From Microcoleus sp036705565 (GTDB taxonomy: Bacteria > Cyanobacteriota > Cyanobacteriia > Cyanobacteriales > Microcoleaceae), in NCBI GenBank assembly GCA_036705565.1, contig JAUBUY010000034.1: DNA of 64,000 nt. The stretch is one strand, 5' to 3'. Below are positions 17,230 through 25,799 of the stretch, one piece after another. The notes beneath the pieces are model-generated. The model was given only the letters and a program-made list of their open reading frames with translations, was not told the origin of the DNA and made no database searches. The position numbers and the translations under genes were made by a program. How positions within the stretch are numbered: position 1 is the stretch's first letter; every line of letters begins with the position of its first letter.

Positions 17230-17540
17230 TTGAATCAAGCTTTGGTGACTTGGTTGATCCTTGTGGGTTATGCCGCAGGTTTGTTGCTCAAATACTTACC
17301 AGATAAAGCAAAACAGTGGTGGTATTTTCTGGATGAGTCCTCGATGTCTCCGGATAATAATTTAGCAGAACTTTCTCTATGGCTAGCTGTAACTAAACGG
17401 AAAGTTTTTGGCGGCTCTCGTTCGATGAAACGATTTGAGGAAACTGCTAATCTCCGCTCGTGTGATTCAAACCTGTCGTTTTCAAGCTCGTTGAGTAATG
17501 GCTTTTTTCCGTGAGGCTATTTCTGCACATTCTTGTGCCT
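17230..17540 (+). pseudogene. IS66-like transposase remnant, C-terminal part
   Basis: The frame from 17230 reads LLKYLPDKAKQWWYFLDES then SPDNNLAELSLWLAVTKRKV and GGSRSMKRFEETANL, the conserved end of IS66-type transposases (DNNxAExxLR followed by the GGSRSM segment). After about 17450 the similarity moves to another frame (VIQTCRFQAR, stop, VMAFFREAIS), so there is at least one frameshift and one in-frame TGA. No 5' half is present. It is a decayed insertion next to the MITE-like copy at 17064-17194. Confidence 0.6.
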
Positions 17541-17641
17541 TGCCTATGCCGCTCGTTTATTCCCATTTTTCAGACCTGAATCCTTACACTGCAATAATAG
17601 CTTCAATTAAATTCATGGAGCTATGCACAGAGTTTGGATAG

Positions 17642-17845
17642 AACGGGCGATCGTCCCCTAGCCTCGCGCCGGTTCTATTATATAATCATCCGGTCAGAAT
17701 AAATCCGCCCGGCCTGGCTTCTAGCCGTGGGGAGTGTCAATTTGCGACTCAAGCCCAAGCGCAGCGAGTGTTAGAGGCATATCCGGGCGATCGGTTTAAG
17801 GTCGATCGACATCGAGACTCGATCGCTTGCGAAACCCTGGGTTAG
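17642..17845 (+). other. Open frame without a start codon, possible gene remnant
   Basis: 67 codons between stops. The part from about 17687 reads like protein (HPVRINPPGLASSRGECQF, ending KVDRHRDSIACETLG), but no ATG, GTG or TTG opens the frame at a sensible place. I do not recognise it. It may be the 3' end of a lost gene beside the IS66 remnant. The rest of 16931-17967 holds only the MITE-like copy and that remnant. Confidence 0.3.
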
Positions 17846-17967
17846 ATTTTATCTGCCAACAGCCTCGGTTAATGATGAAGGCTTTTTTCGGTGATTGTAC
17901 GAATTGAAGAACACAAATCGATCGGCTAAAATTGTCTAATTGTTGAGCTTGCGGTGCGGGTGCAGCT

Positions 17968-18699
17968 ATGACTTACAGCTTGAGAATTGCCGATTTGCCA
18001 ACGAGTGAACGGCCACGGGAACGGTTGATGGCGGGTGGCCCGAAAAGTTTGGCAACTGCAGAATTGATTGCGATTCTCCTGGGTACTGGTCAGGGCCCCG
18101 GCAAACTTTCCGCCGTAGGGCTTGGACAGTATATTTTAAATCAGTTGAGTTTGCATTCCCGCGATCCTCTGGCTGTGCTACGCAGTATTAGCGTTCAGGA
18201 GTTGACGCAGATTCACGGGATTGGCCCGGCTAAGGCGACTTCGATTTTGGCTGCGGTGGAGTTGGGGAAGCGGGTTTTTCAGTCGCGGCCGCCGGAAATG
18301 GCTGTGGTTGACTCTCCCCAAGCGGCGGCTGATGCCCTGAGTCAGGATTTGATGTGGCAGTCTCAGGAACGTTTTGCTGTGGTGTTGCTGGATGTGAAAA
18401 ATCGGCTGCTGGGTACTCAGGTAATTACGATCGGCACAGCCACGGAAACTTTGGCTCACCCACGGGATATTTTTCGCGAGGTGATCCGCCAGGGGGCGAC
18501 GCGGGCGATTATCTCGCACAATCACCCATCGGGGATTGTGGAACCGAGCCCGGAGGATATTGCTTTGACGCGACAGTTGCTGGCGGGAGCGCAGTTTTTG
18601 TCGATTCCGCTACTGGATCACTTGATTTTGGGGAATGGCGATTTTCGGAGCTTGCGGCAGACGACGACGCTTTGGGACGAGTATCCCCAGGGTGATTGA
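17968..18699 (+). CDS. radC: RadC/JAMM-domain protein
   Basis: 243 residues. The N-terminal helix-hairpin-helix region is IHGIGPAKATSILAAVELG near residue 85, and the C-terminal JAMM-type metalloprotease-like domain carries the motif HNHPSGIVEPSPED with its Ser and Asp ligands near residue 185. It is full length and intact, ATG at 17968. RadC was named as a DNA repair protein, but that role has been questioned and the biochemical activity is unknown. It is not near phage or restriction genes here. Confidence 0.95.
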   Translation: MTYSLRIADLPTSERPRERLMAGGPKSLATAELIAILLGTGQGPGKLSAVGLGQYILNQLSLHSRDPLAVLRSISVQELTQIHGIGPAKATSILAAVELGKRVFQSRPPEMAVVDSPQAAADALSQDLMWQSQERFAVVLLDVKNRLLGTQVITIGTATETLAHPRDIFREVIRQGATRAIISHNHPSGIVEPSPEDIALTRQLLAGAQFLSIPLLDHLILGNGDFRSLRQTTTLWDEYPQGD

Positions 18700-18750
18700 A
18701 CTCTTCTACTTAACTAATTTCATTACTATCATTAGTTATTTGTATCTTTG

Positions 18751-18818
18751 GGCTCTCGAACGGCTGAATCAGCCCTGACAGCAGGCAAATTTTCCGGCTG
18801 GAGTCCCCCGCGAGAGCC
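18751..18818 (+). terminator. Structured element after radC
   Basis: Outer stem GGCTCTCG (18751-18758) with CGAGAGCC (18811-18818). Inside it is a second hairpin GGCTG/CAGCC. It is followed by TGTTTTGGG. It could be the radC terminator or a small structured RNA ahead of the DUF1815 gene. The remaining bases up to 19016 contain AT-rich promoter-like sequence only. Confidence 0.4.
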
Positions 18819-19016
18819 TGTTTTGGGTGAATGTTGCTGCTGATACTTCGTTTCGATCGCAACTCGGTTAATCTAGTATACGTAGGCTGAAGAGGTCGCT
18901 AATCCGATTTTTTTTGAGCATACTAAACGTATACTGAACCAGCACCTAAAGACCCACTTATTAAGAAATTATTAAATGGGATGTAAAATACACGGTGTGG
19001 TGATAGGAGGAGAACT

Positions 19017-19355
19017 GTGTTTCTGAGACTTGCAGAACAACACCGTAAATTCGTTCAAGATTTGGTAATGAACCTCCAAGCTTTAGCGATCGTGCTAGAG
19101 CATCGGGGTTATCTGGCATCCTGCTACACTTGCGGGGGTCAGATGAACAGTGCCTCATTTATGGTCAGTTTGACGGACAACCATCTGATTCGATTTTTAG
19201 TGTCAGATTACGGTATCACTTGGACTGAGATGCGGGACGACCGCGAACTCATGAAACTAGAAGGTGCAGAAGCGATTAATCAGTTACAAGAACTGGCAAA
19301 TCTCGTAAAGTATCAAATCCAACCTTCGGAAGCTACTTTAGCGACGGCCCAGTGA
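19017..19355 (+). CDS. DUF1815 family protein
   Basis: 112 residues starting at GTG, supported by GGAGGAGAA seven bases upstream. The sequence matches the cyanobacterial DUF1815 family along its length: FLRLAEQHRKFVQDLVMNLQ, ASCYTCGGQMNSASFMVSL, and FLVSDYGITWTEMRDDRELMKL. These are small soluble proteins with no known function, found almost only in cyanobacteria. The three cysteines in one copy of CYTCGG could be redox or metal related, but that is only a possibility. It has its own upstream region and no obvious operon partner. Confidence 0.9.
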   Translation: MFLRLAEQHRKFVQDLVMNLQALAIVLEHRGYLASCYTCGGQMNSASFMVSLTDNHLIRFLVSDYGITWTEMRDDRELMKLEGAEAINQLQELANLVKYQIQPSEATLATAQ

Positions 19356-20058
19356 GTGTAGCGATTGCACGGTTCCGAGGAAGGCGACGCAAGAAAGTGG
19401 CTGCTTGTCTGCTAAAACCGAATCCCCAGCGAGTTAGTTGGGAGGATTCATTTAGGTGCACAGCGATGGCTGCTCAACAGCCAAGAGTGCTATCAGGGTG
19501 CCTTGAGACTGTTTAGCGATCGGTCGATCGAAGTGAGCCTGGGCAGACGGCATACTTGATGCCAGAAGTCTCAAACTTGGAACCTCTAGTTTTTTTTCAG
19601 CAGTTGATTCTCCCTTGAGAACGATTAGCAAAATGTAGAAGTGTGACGGCTCGTCGGCTGCGATGTTAAATTTCCCCTTGGGCATTCAAAAGTCAAGGAA
19701 TTGAAATTAACTTTGAGCAGGCAGGTATAATTTAACATCCAGAGTGAGGATGAGGCTGTGAAGATTGGGCAAAAGGCAGCCCACGGGGTGTGATGTGCGG
19801 GCGAATGGCGTTTATTTTTGCTCTTAGATTTAGCCGATCGGGCTAATAATTAACTTGAAGCAGCATCACTGCTGTAAAACATCTCACAGCCGGCCCAAGC
19901 CGGCTAAGTTTTGCGTATATCTAGGCTTTTGGCCAATGTTGGGCTGTTAGGTTAAACGGCTCTTTGAAGTGCACGATCGCACTTGCTACACTAATATTTT
20001 ATAATATTTTAATGATTAGTCCGAAAATATTTATCGCCAAGTTTGGAGTCAGTATCAA
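19356..20058. other. 703-bp gene-free stretch with one terminator-like hairpin
   Basis: At 19888-19905, AGCCGGC and GCCGGCT form a 7-bp GC-rich stem around CCAA, followed by AAGTTTTG, which looks like a plus-strand terminator. The DUF1815 gene ends 530 bases earlier, so a separate small transcript is possible. A 77-codon minus-strand frame at 19452-19685 has no recognisable similarity. Repeated CACGATCG/CGATCG words occur near 19970. I see no tRNA, tmRNA or 6S RNA signature. Confidence 0.4.
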
Positions 20059-20538
20059 ATGGTAAATTTAAGCGAACTACTAGAACCCATCGCCAGTCAA
20101 TTTCGCAGTCTAGGAATTCCCGAACCAATTACCCATTGGGGACACCCTGTAATGATGGGGATCGTGGTAGTGGCGATGGGCAGTTTTGTCGGGTATACGG
20201 GATGGCAGGGACGTTTGGCCACCGATAAAGATGTCGCACTCAAAAGTCGCTCGGATCACCGCAAGCTTGCACCGTGGATGTTTCTGTTTCTAGCTTTGGG
20301 CTATACAGGCGGCTTGCTGTCGCTGGTGATGCAGCACCAGCCAGTCATGGAAAGTCCGCATTTTTGGACGGGTTCGGCAGTGCTGGTTTTGCTGGCTATT
20401 GGCAGCTTGATTTCGCTAACGGGTTTTGGGGGCAATAAGCTAGCACTGCGCGCGGTTCACGCTTATTTAGGCACGACGGCCCTTGCACTTATGGTGCTGC
20501 ACGCGGCTTTCGGTTTAAAATTGGGGCTGTCTATTTAG
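20059..20538 (+). CDS. DUF4079 membrane protein
   Basis: 159 residues with four probable membrane segments: VMMGIVVVAMGSFVGYTGW near residue 33, MFLFLALGYTGGLLSLVM, AVLVLLAIGSLISLTG and TTALALMVLHAAFGLKLGL. Histidines near the membrane faces (THWGHP, the H of MQHQP, AVHAYLG, LHAAFG) resemble the heme-ligand pattern of cytochrome b561-like proteins, a resemblance often noted for DUF4079. The family is common in cyanobacteria and plastids; its electron partners are not established. It appears monocistronic. Confidence 0.85.
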   Translation: MVNLSELLEPIASQFRSLGIPEPITHWGHPVMMGIVVVAMGSFVGYTGWQGRLATDKDVALKSRSDHRKLAPWMFLFLALGYTGGLLSLVMQHQPVMESPHFWTGSAVLVLLAIGSLISLTGFGGNKLALRAVHAYLGTTALALMVLHAAFGLKLGLSI

Positions 20539-20634
20539 AAGAAGACTTATCAGGCAGTGGTAGTATATGTAGGGTCGCAATGTGTACCCTACATACAGAG
20601 GTTATATGAAATCCTCTCTTCATCGGCATTATTC

Positions 20635-20690
20635 GTCTCTCTCTCTTCTCTTCCTCTGCGTTCTCTGCGTTCTCTGTGGTTAAATCATTC
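20635..20690. repeat. Dispersed CAGAG-type repeat, copy upstream of comEC
   Basis: CTCTTCTCTTCCTCTGCG then TTCTCTGCG and TTCTCTGTGGTTAAATCATTCC. Same family as at 503-560, here in the same orientation. It occupies the gap between the DUF4079 and comEC genes. Confidence 0.8.
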
Positions 20691-20776
20691 CGATATAACC
20701 GGAATTGATATTATGTGTTCTGGACTGAAACCAACTCTACTTTGGACAGTAAAAATTGCTAATTACTTGCTAATTA

Positions 20777-23407
20777 ATGAATCAAGCAACGGGTGTCATT
20801 TTCTGTCTTGCCTACATTTTGGGATTGATTTCTACAGCGGTTTCTTGGGGTAGATACGGGATACTTGCTTTGGGAATAACGGTAGCGATCGCCCTGCCGA
20901 AATTGTTGCGAAAATATACTAAAAATTCTGTCAAAGTTACTAAGAAAAGACGCAGCAGACAAAAAGAAAATGCTCTTGAAGCACCCTTAGATGCGAGGGA
21001 AGAGTTGAGTTTGTTGGAGATGCTGCCGAGAGCGAAATGGGTGTGGGCGGTTGCTGGTTTGCTGGCATTTCTAGCTAGCGTTTATTTTGCAGTTCGATCG
21101 CCCCAACCGGCAATAGATGACATCAGCAAACTGATTCCGGCGGTTGGAAACACTCAAGAAGTGGCAGTGACAGTTCGCGGTAGAGTTGTCAGTACGCCTC
21201 GATTGACTCGATCGGGTCGATCGCAATTTTGGCTAGAAACAGATTTAGTTAGCGAAATCAACGGCGGCGAGGGAGGAGCAGTCGTAAACCGCCCAGTATC
21301 CGGCAAACTCTACGTTACAGTGCCCCTGCTGCAAGCAACGGGTTTGTACGCCGACAATACGATCGCAGTTGTGGGTTCCTTGTACAAACCGCAGCCGCCG
21401 TCGAATCCGGGGGCTTTTAATTTTCAAGCATATTTAGCCAGAGAAGGAGCTTTTGTAGGGCTCAAAGGGCGTCAAATTGACTGGAAGAGAGAAAAGGCGA
21501 TCGCGGATGTAAATCGAGTTAACAGCCAAACGGCTGCTTTCTTGGAACCAAGCGGGATGCAGCCATCGAAAATTCAAGCGATGCGGCAGCGGATCGTGCG
21601 ATCGCAACTATCGCAGTTAAATGTTCCCGAAGGCCCGCTAATCAGTGCGATCGCCCTCGGCAAACAAGCAGTAGATTTACCTTACAACATCCGCGACTAT
21701 TTTGTGCAGGCTGGATTAGCCCACGCGATCGCAGCTTCCGGCACTCAAGTTTCGATGGTTTTGGCTTTAGTTCTAGCTTTAACCAGGCGTTTTTCCAAAC
21801 AATTGCAATTTAGTTTTGGCGTCGGTGCTTTATTTTTGCTAGTGGCATTAACTGGCTTTGAACCATCAGTATGCCGCGCTGCTTTGATGGGATTTGGAAC
21901 ACTATTTGCTTTGGTGCTCAGCCGCCAAGTTAAGCCGCTGGGATTGCTGTTAATCGCTGCTACTATTTTACTGCTGGTTAACCCTTTGTGGATTTGGGAT
22001 TTAGGTTTTCAACTAAGTTTTTTGGCAACTTTGGGGTTAATCGTGACAACGCCACCACTGATGGCAAAATTGGACTGGATGCCTCCTGCGATCGCTTCGA
22101 TTGTTGTGGTTCCGATCGCCGCTTCAGTTTGGGTGCTGCCGCTGCTACTTTACGTTTTTAGCGTGGTATCACCTTACAGCATTTTAGTTAATATTATTGC
22201 GGCTCCTTTGCTGTGGATTTTGAGTATTGGGGGGATGGTTAGCGCTTTAGCTGGATTGATTTTTCCGCCCGCTGGCAGTGTTTTAGCACAACTGCTGGAC
22301 TATCCGGCAAAGGGGTTAATTGCGATCGCCCAATATTTCTCGCAATTACCCGGTAATTCGGTAGCTGTCGGTCAAGTATCGGTGTTTCAGCTAATCGCGC
22401 TTTACAGTTTAATTTGCTGGGTTTGGATCGGGGGAAGAAAGAAGAAGGAAGAAGGAAGTTCGGCAACGGATTCTGTAACGGATGTAACGGATAGAAGGAG
22501 GAAGGAAGAAAAAAGACGGAAGCCGGAAGCAGTCCGAGGAAAAAATCAGGAAAAGGGGAAAGGGAAGAAGGGGAAAAGCAGAGTTATTGCGCTGCCGAGT
22601 TTTTCATCTGCTTGGATTTTACCGCTGGCGCTGGTAGCGGGAATAAGTATCATAGTTTTGCCAGCTTGGCACGTTCAATCATCTTTATTTCAAGTTACTT
22701 TGCTGGCGACATCTGGCGAACCTGTTTTAGTAATTCAAGATAGGGGAAAAGTGGCGCTAATTAATAGCGGTGATGAAAATACCGTAAGGTTTACAGTGTT
22801 GCCTTTTTTGCAGCAGCAAGGAGTTAATTCTGTGAATTTTGCGATCGCCACTCACGGTCATTTAGGATTGAGCAGTGGTTGGGGAAAATTACTAGCACGC
22901 TTGCCAATAAAAACCTTTTATGATAATAACGCTCCCAAACAAATTTACCGTAGCAACAATCAGGAATTTATGACGGCTGTGCAATCTCGCCAAGGCGTTT
23001 ACTTTCCTTTAGAAACTAACAGTACAGTTGATATGGGTGCGACGCGGTTGCAGTTGGTGAATGCGGAGATTCCGGTGGTAGAATTCCTGGTGGGAAATCG
23101 AACTTGGTTGCTCGTCGGTGAAATGACACCGGAAGCGCAAAAAAAATTGGCAGCAACGGGAACCTTGAAGCCGGCTCAAGTGCTGTGGTGGTCAGGAAAA
23201 GCCCTGACGGCTGAGTTGTTAAGCGCAGTTGGGCCACAAGTGGCGATCGCCTCTGCTGACGAAATCGACCCAGAAACCGCAGCCCAACTGCGCCAAAGCA
23301 AAACCCAGATTTTCTGGACAGGGCGCGACGGAGCCCTCCAGTGGACTCCAGCAGGGGGATTTAAGACCACTTTGGAATCTGAAGAAAATCAAACTTCTTT
23401 TTTATAA
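20777..23407 (+). CDS. comEC: ComEC/Rec2-type DNA uptake channel
   Basis: 876 residues. Order: two N-terminal membrane segments with a basic cytoplasmic stretch between them; a DUF4131 OB-like region about 125-240 (VAVTVRGRVVSTPRL); the competence-domain membrane core about 290-550 (AIALGKQAVDLPYNIRDYFVQAGLAHAIAASG, CRAALMGFGTLFALVLSR, LWIWDLGFQLSFLATLGL); and a C-terminal beta-lactamase-like part (FAIATHGHLGLSSGWG). The C-terminal part keeps only an ATHGHLG remnant of the HxHxDH metal site, as in other degenerate cyanobacterial ComEC. Residues about 555-615 form an odd Lys/Glu/Arg-rich linker that contains a dispersed DNA repeat. With the pilus genes at 37.8-44 kb this implies transformation capacity. 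Confidence 0.9.
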   Translation: MNQATGVIFCLAYILGLISTAVSWGRYGILALGITVAIALPKLLRKYTKNSVKVTKKRRSRQKENALEAPLDAREELSLLEMLPRAKWVWAVAGLLAFLASVYFAVRSPQPAIDDISKLIPAVGNTQEVAVTVRGRVVSTPRLTRSGRSQFWLETDLVSEINGGEGGAVVNRPVSGKLYVTVPLLQATGLYADNTIAVVGSLYKPQPPSNPGAFNFQAYLAREGAFVGLKGRQIDWKREKAIADVNRVNSQTAAFLEPSGMQPSKIQAMRQRIVRSQLSQLNVPEGPLISAIALGKQAVDLPYNIRDYFVQAGLAHAIAASGTQVSMVLALVLALTRRFSKQLQFSFGVGALFLLVALTGFEPSVCRAALMGFGTLFALVLSRQVKPLGLLLIAATILLLVNPLWIWDLGFQLSFLATLGLIVTTPPLMAKLDWMPPAIASIVVVPIAASVWVLPLLLYVFSVVSPYSILVNIIAAPLLWILSIGGMVSALAGLIFPPAGSVLAQLLDYPAKGLIAIAQYFSQLPGNSVAVGQVSVFQLIALYSLICWVWIGGRKKKEEGSSATDSVTDVTDRRRKEEKRRKPEAVRGKNQEKGKGKKGKSRVIALPSFSSAWILPLALVAGISIIVLPAWHVQSSLFQVTLLATSGEPVLVIQDRGKVALINSGDENTVRFTVLPFLQQQGVNSVNFAIATHGHLGLSSGWGKLLARLPIKTFYDNNAPKQIYRSNNQEFMTAVQSRQGVYFPLETNSTVDMGATRLQLVNAEIPVVEFLVGNRTWLLVGEMTPEAQKKLAATGTLKPAQVLWWSGKALTAELLSAVGPQVAIASADEIDPETAAQLRQSKTQIFWTGRDGALQWTPAGGFKTTLESEENQTSFL
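22455..22495. repeat. ACGGAT-type repeat inside comEC
   Basis: GTTCGGCAACGGATTCTG followed by AACGGATGTAACGGATAG matches 4457-4510 almost base for base, yet lies within the comEC frame and is translated as SSATDSVTDVTDRR. The bases on both sides (GAAGAAGGAAGAAGG and GGAGGAAGGAAGAAAA) are also the purine-rich filler typical of intergenic repeats here. Confidence 0.85.
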
Positions 23408-23467
23408 AGATTTACAATCTGGCACACTGTGCGGTAAAATACTTTTAGCTCACATCTCAAATCAATT

Positions 23468-23554
23468 GGAGAGGTGGCAGAGCGGTTGAATGCGGTAGAC
23501 TCGAAATCTACTTTAGGGGTAACTCTAACGTGGGTTCAAATCCCACCCTCTCCG
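23468..23554 (+). tRNA. tRNA-Ser (anticodon CGA)
   Basis: 87 nt. Acceptor stem GGAGAGG with CCTCTCC and discriminator G; anticodon stem GTAGA/TCTAC around loop CTCGAAA with anticodon CGA at 23502-23504; a long variable arm (TTTAGGGGTAACTCTAAC), as class II serine tRNAs have; T arm GTGGG-TTCAAAT-CCCAC. CCA is not encoded. It decodes UCG and begins 60 bases after comEC. Confidence 0.96.
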
Positions 23555-23749
23555 TACATCCCTTACTCCACAAGGCTTTGAGGCTATCCGCTTTTTTAGC
23601 CATCTGTGCAATTTATCGGCAGTGGTATACAAAAGTGGTATATAAACCACTCTTGTATACCACTTTTTGCTTTCACTCCACACCGCATCAGGGCGATCGG
23701 TCAAGACAAAAGTATTTCTAAAATTGCCTCGAAATCTATTTTAACTACC

Positions 23750-23875
23750 AGCCGGGAAGTCCCGGGCGTATATTCAGAGGGGATGAATCTGAGCGCTAAG
23801 CGAAGTACCCCGAATGAATTACGCCCGCGTGATGAAAGGCTCGTCGGATGGAGGAACGGAAGCCGACAATTAGAC
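23750..23875 (+). ncRNA. Candidate structured RNA upstream of tnpB
   Basis: Several stems nest here: CCGGG-AAGT-CCCGG at the left; GGGCGTA (23764-23770) with TACGCCC (23820-23826); TCAGA/TCTGA inside that; GGGG with CCCC near 23778 and 23807; and GTCGG/CCGAC around ATGGAGGAACGGAAG at the right. This is too much pairing for chance. It could be a guide-like (omega or HEARO-like) RNA or an element end. TnpB omegaRNAs usually arise from the 3' side, so the upstream position is unexplained. Confidence 0.4.
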
Positions 23876-24010
23876 TTGCCTACTATGAATCAATCTTCGG
23901 GAGCATCTTGATTTTCGATGTTCTTCCCAGTGCTAAAATAGTAATTTGGTGTTGCATTTTAGACGTACATAAACTATACTATGCAAAGGTCGAAAATAGG
24001 AAGTTTAGAA

Positions 24011-25444
24011 ATGCAACTAACTTACAAATACCGCCTCAAACCAACCATTGCCCAACTAACGACGATTGTGGCTCACTTAGAACTTTGTCGCCGGCAGTAC
24101 AACTACCGACTCAGCGAAAGATTTAGGTGGTGGTCAGCCACGAGAACGCCCATAAACGCTTGCCCATTGATTGTTTCGATAGTCCCTGTTGAGGAGATTT
24201 ATCGAAATATTCCTTTGACGAGAGTGCAAACTAGAGATGGCAGAAAGAAGGATGAATCAGGCAATCCTTTGACCAGGAAAGGTGACGTTTTCTCGAACAT
24301 TGAAGGCGGATATGTACAGTGGCAGACGATACAACTTGCTGACATAAAAAACACTAAAAAGCTGTTTCCTAATTATAAAGTGTTGGATTCTCAGGTTTTG
24401 CAAGATGTCGTCAACAGAGTAGAAACTTCCTTTTCAAACTTTACTACGCCCGACAAAAATGGCCATCGTAGAGGCAAGCCTAAATTCAAGGGGCGACCCT
24501 ACTACAAATCCTTCACTTATCCTCAATTAGACAACCTAAATATTGTCAAGGATGAGCAAAATAGGATTTGTATTAGCCTTGCCAAAATAGGTCAAGTACC
24601 TATGGTTTTTCACCGCCCAATACCAACAGGGTTCAAAGTTAAGACGGGTAGTGTTATCTCAGAAGCGGATGGGTGGTATATTTCCTTGACGCTAGAAGAT
24701 AAGACGGTTCCCGTAACGGTTGCAGAAATTCAACCGACTGATGAAAATACTGTGGGTATCGACTTGGGAATTACTAATTACGCTTACCTTTCCAATGGTG
24801 AAAGAGTTGAGAATCCTAGATTTTTGAGGAAATCGGCTCAGAAATTAGCAAGGCTTCAAGCGAAGTTAGCTAATAGAGTCAAGGGTTCTCAACCTTGGAA
24901 AATAATCAAGGACAAGGTTTCCCAACTCCATCAGTTCGTGGCTAGATCCCGATTAGATTTTCAGTTCAAAACTGCACATGAGTTATTCGGTAAATGTGAT
25001 GTTTTAGTTGTTGAAGACTTGAGTGTCAAAAATCTGACTAGACGTGCCAAGCCCAAGACCGATATTGAGAATGGTAATTTGGTTTATTTGCCTAACGGTC
25101 AGTCAGCTAAGAGTGGTTTGAATAAATCCATGCTTGATGCTGCTCACGGGCAATTCGCCAACGTTCTGAAATATGTCGCCTGGAAACTAGGTAAAAGTGT
25201 TTTATTTGTTGATCCAAAGGGAACTTCCCAGCACTGTTGGAACTGCCTCAATAAAGTCCCGAAAGAATTATCGGAACGGTGGCATTCTTGCCAGTGTGGG
25301 GAATCTTTAGATCGAGACGAAAATTCAGCTAAACTCGTCAGAAAGATTGGTCTGAGTTATGAAAGTGGCGGGGGAACTCCGTCACTCAAAAAAGCCTTTG
25401 AAAAAAAGGAAAAAGAAGCCTGCGGTCTAACTGTACCCAGTTGA
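24011..25444 (+). CDS. tnpB: TnpB-family RNA-guided nuclease (IS200/IS605 OrfB)
   Basis: 477 residues from the ATG at 24011, which gives the family's usual start MQLTYKYRLKPTIAQL; the frame is open to an ATG 30 bases earlier. The split RuvC residues are intact: Asp in VGIDLGITNYAY, Glu in VLVVEDLSVKNL and Asp in ESLDRDENSAKL. The C-terminal zinc ribbon is CWNC with CQC. So the protein should be an active RNA-guided DNA nuclease of the TnpB type, which helps the element persist. No TnpA is encoded, so it moves only if supplied in trans. The C-terminal tail (GGGTPSLKKAFEKKEKEACG) is coding beyond the RuvC-III site and probably overlaps the guide-RNA region, as in other TnpB genes. Confidence 0.92.
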   Translation: MQLTYKYRLKPTIAQLTTIVAHLELCRRQYNYRLSERFRWWSATRTPINACPLIVSIVPVEEIYRNIPLTRVQTRDGRKKDESGNPLTRKGDVFSNIEGGYVQWQTIQLADIKNTKKLFPNYKVLDSQVLQDVVNRVETSFSNFTTPDKNGHRRGKPKFKGRPYYKSFTYPQLDNLNIVKDEQNRICISLAKIGQVPMVFHRPIPTGFKVKTGSVISEADGWYISLTLEDKTVPVTVAEIQPTDENTVGIDLGITNYAYLSNGERVENPRFLRKSAQKLARLQAKLANRVKGSQPWKIIKDKVSQLHQFVARSRLDFQFKTAHELFGKCDVLVVEDLSVKNLTRRAKPKTDIENGNLVYLPNGQSAKSGLNKSMLDAAHGQFANVLKYVAWKLGKSVLFVDPKGTSQHCWNCLNKVPKELSERWHSCQCGESLDRDENSAKLVRKIGLSYESGGGTPSLKKAFEKKEKEACGLTVPS

Positions 25445-25799
25445 CCGTCAGGTTAGTTCACCTCCACAATCTGAGTAGCATGATAGCTGCTTTCATTTCG
25501 GCAAGGTAGAGGCTTAAAATCTCAAGGGAACTCTTGACTCAAAACGGGCACAAAAAAAGGGGAGAGTGTTGGTAAAGCGGGCGGTTGGAAACCGCTGTCT
25601 CAATCACGAATAAGGTGCGGGCTGATGATGGGAAAATTAGCCTCGATTCTTTGTTTTCCAAGTCCGTAGTCGCCAGTTTCTAGCACGACAACCCCTAGCC
25701 TGTTGCTCGTTCCCCGTGCCCAGTTTCCTGTTTATTCTAACAACGTGGCTTGTCATTTCGAGGGTCTGCTAATTGCCCTCAAGCCTTACTACAAAAGGC
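25445..25799. other. 355-bp gene-free stretch after tnpB
   Basis: It holds the TnpB element's right end, including the hairpin at 25522-25537, then a short GCGGTTGGAAACCGC palindrome near 25578-25593, and unremarkable sequence up to the multikinase stop codon. The segment right after the tnpB stop is where an omegaRNA scaffold would be expected. I see no coding potential. Confidence 0.5.

Larger units (their letters stand above)
23745..25545 (+). mobile_element. TnpB-only IS605-type element (approximate limits)
   Basis: Contains a TnpB gene without a TnpA. A subterminal hairpin lies at 25522-25537 (TCAAG/CTTGA), as expected near the right end of such elements. On the left a compact GC-rich structured segment (23750-23875) replaces a simple left end. 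The exact ends are not visible because this class makes no target duplication. Confidence 0.5.

Noticed and set aside
17094..17306. 70-residue frame starting inside the MITE-like copy
   Set aside because: The first part is the palindromic core translated; the rest belongs to the transposase remnant region in another frame.
19452..19685. 77-residue minus-strand frame in a gene-free stretch
   Set aside because: No recognisable similarity, no clear ribosome binding site and nothing around it to support expression.
23745..23875. Group II intron 5' end
   Set aside because: No reverse transcriptase, no domain V motif downstream, and the neighbouring gene is a clear TnpB.
23530..23911. Short frames after the tRNA
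   Set aside because: They overlap the tRNA 3' end and the structured segment and have no protein-like composition.
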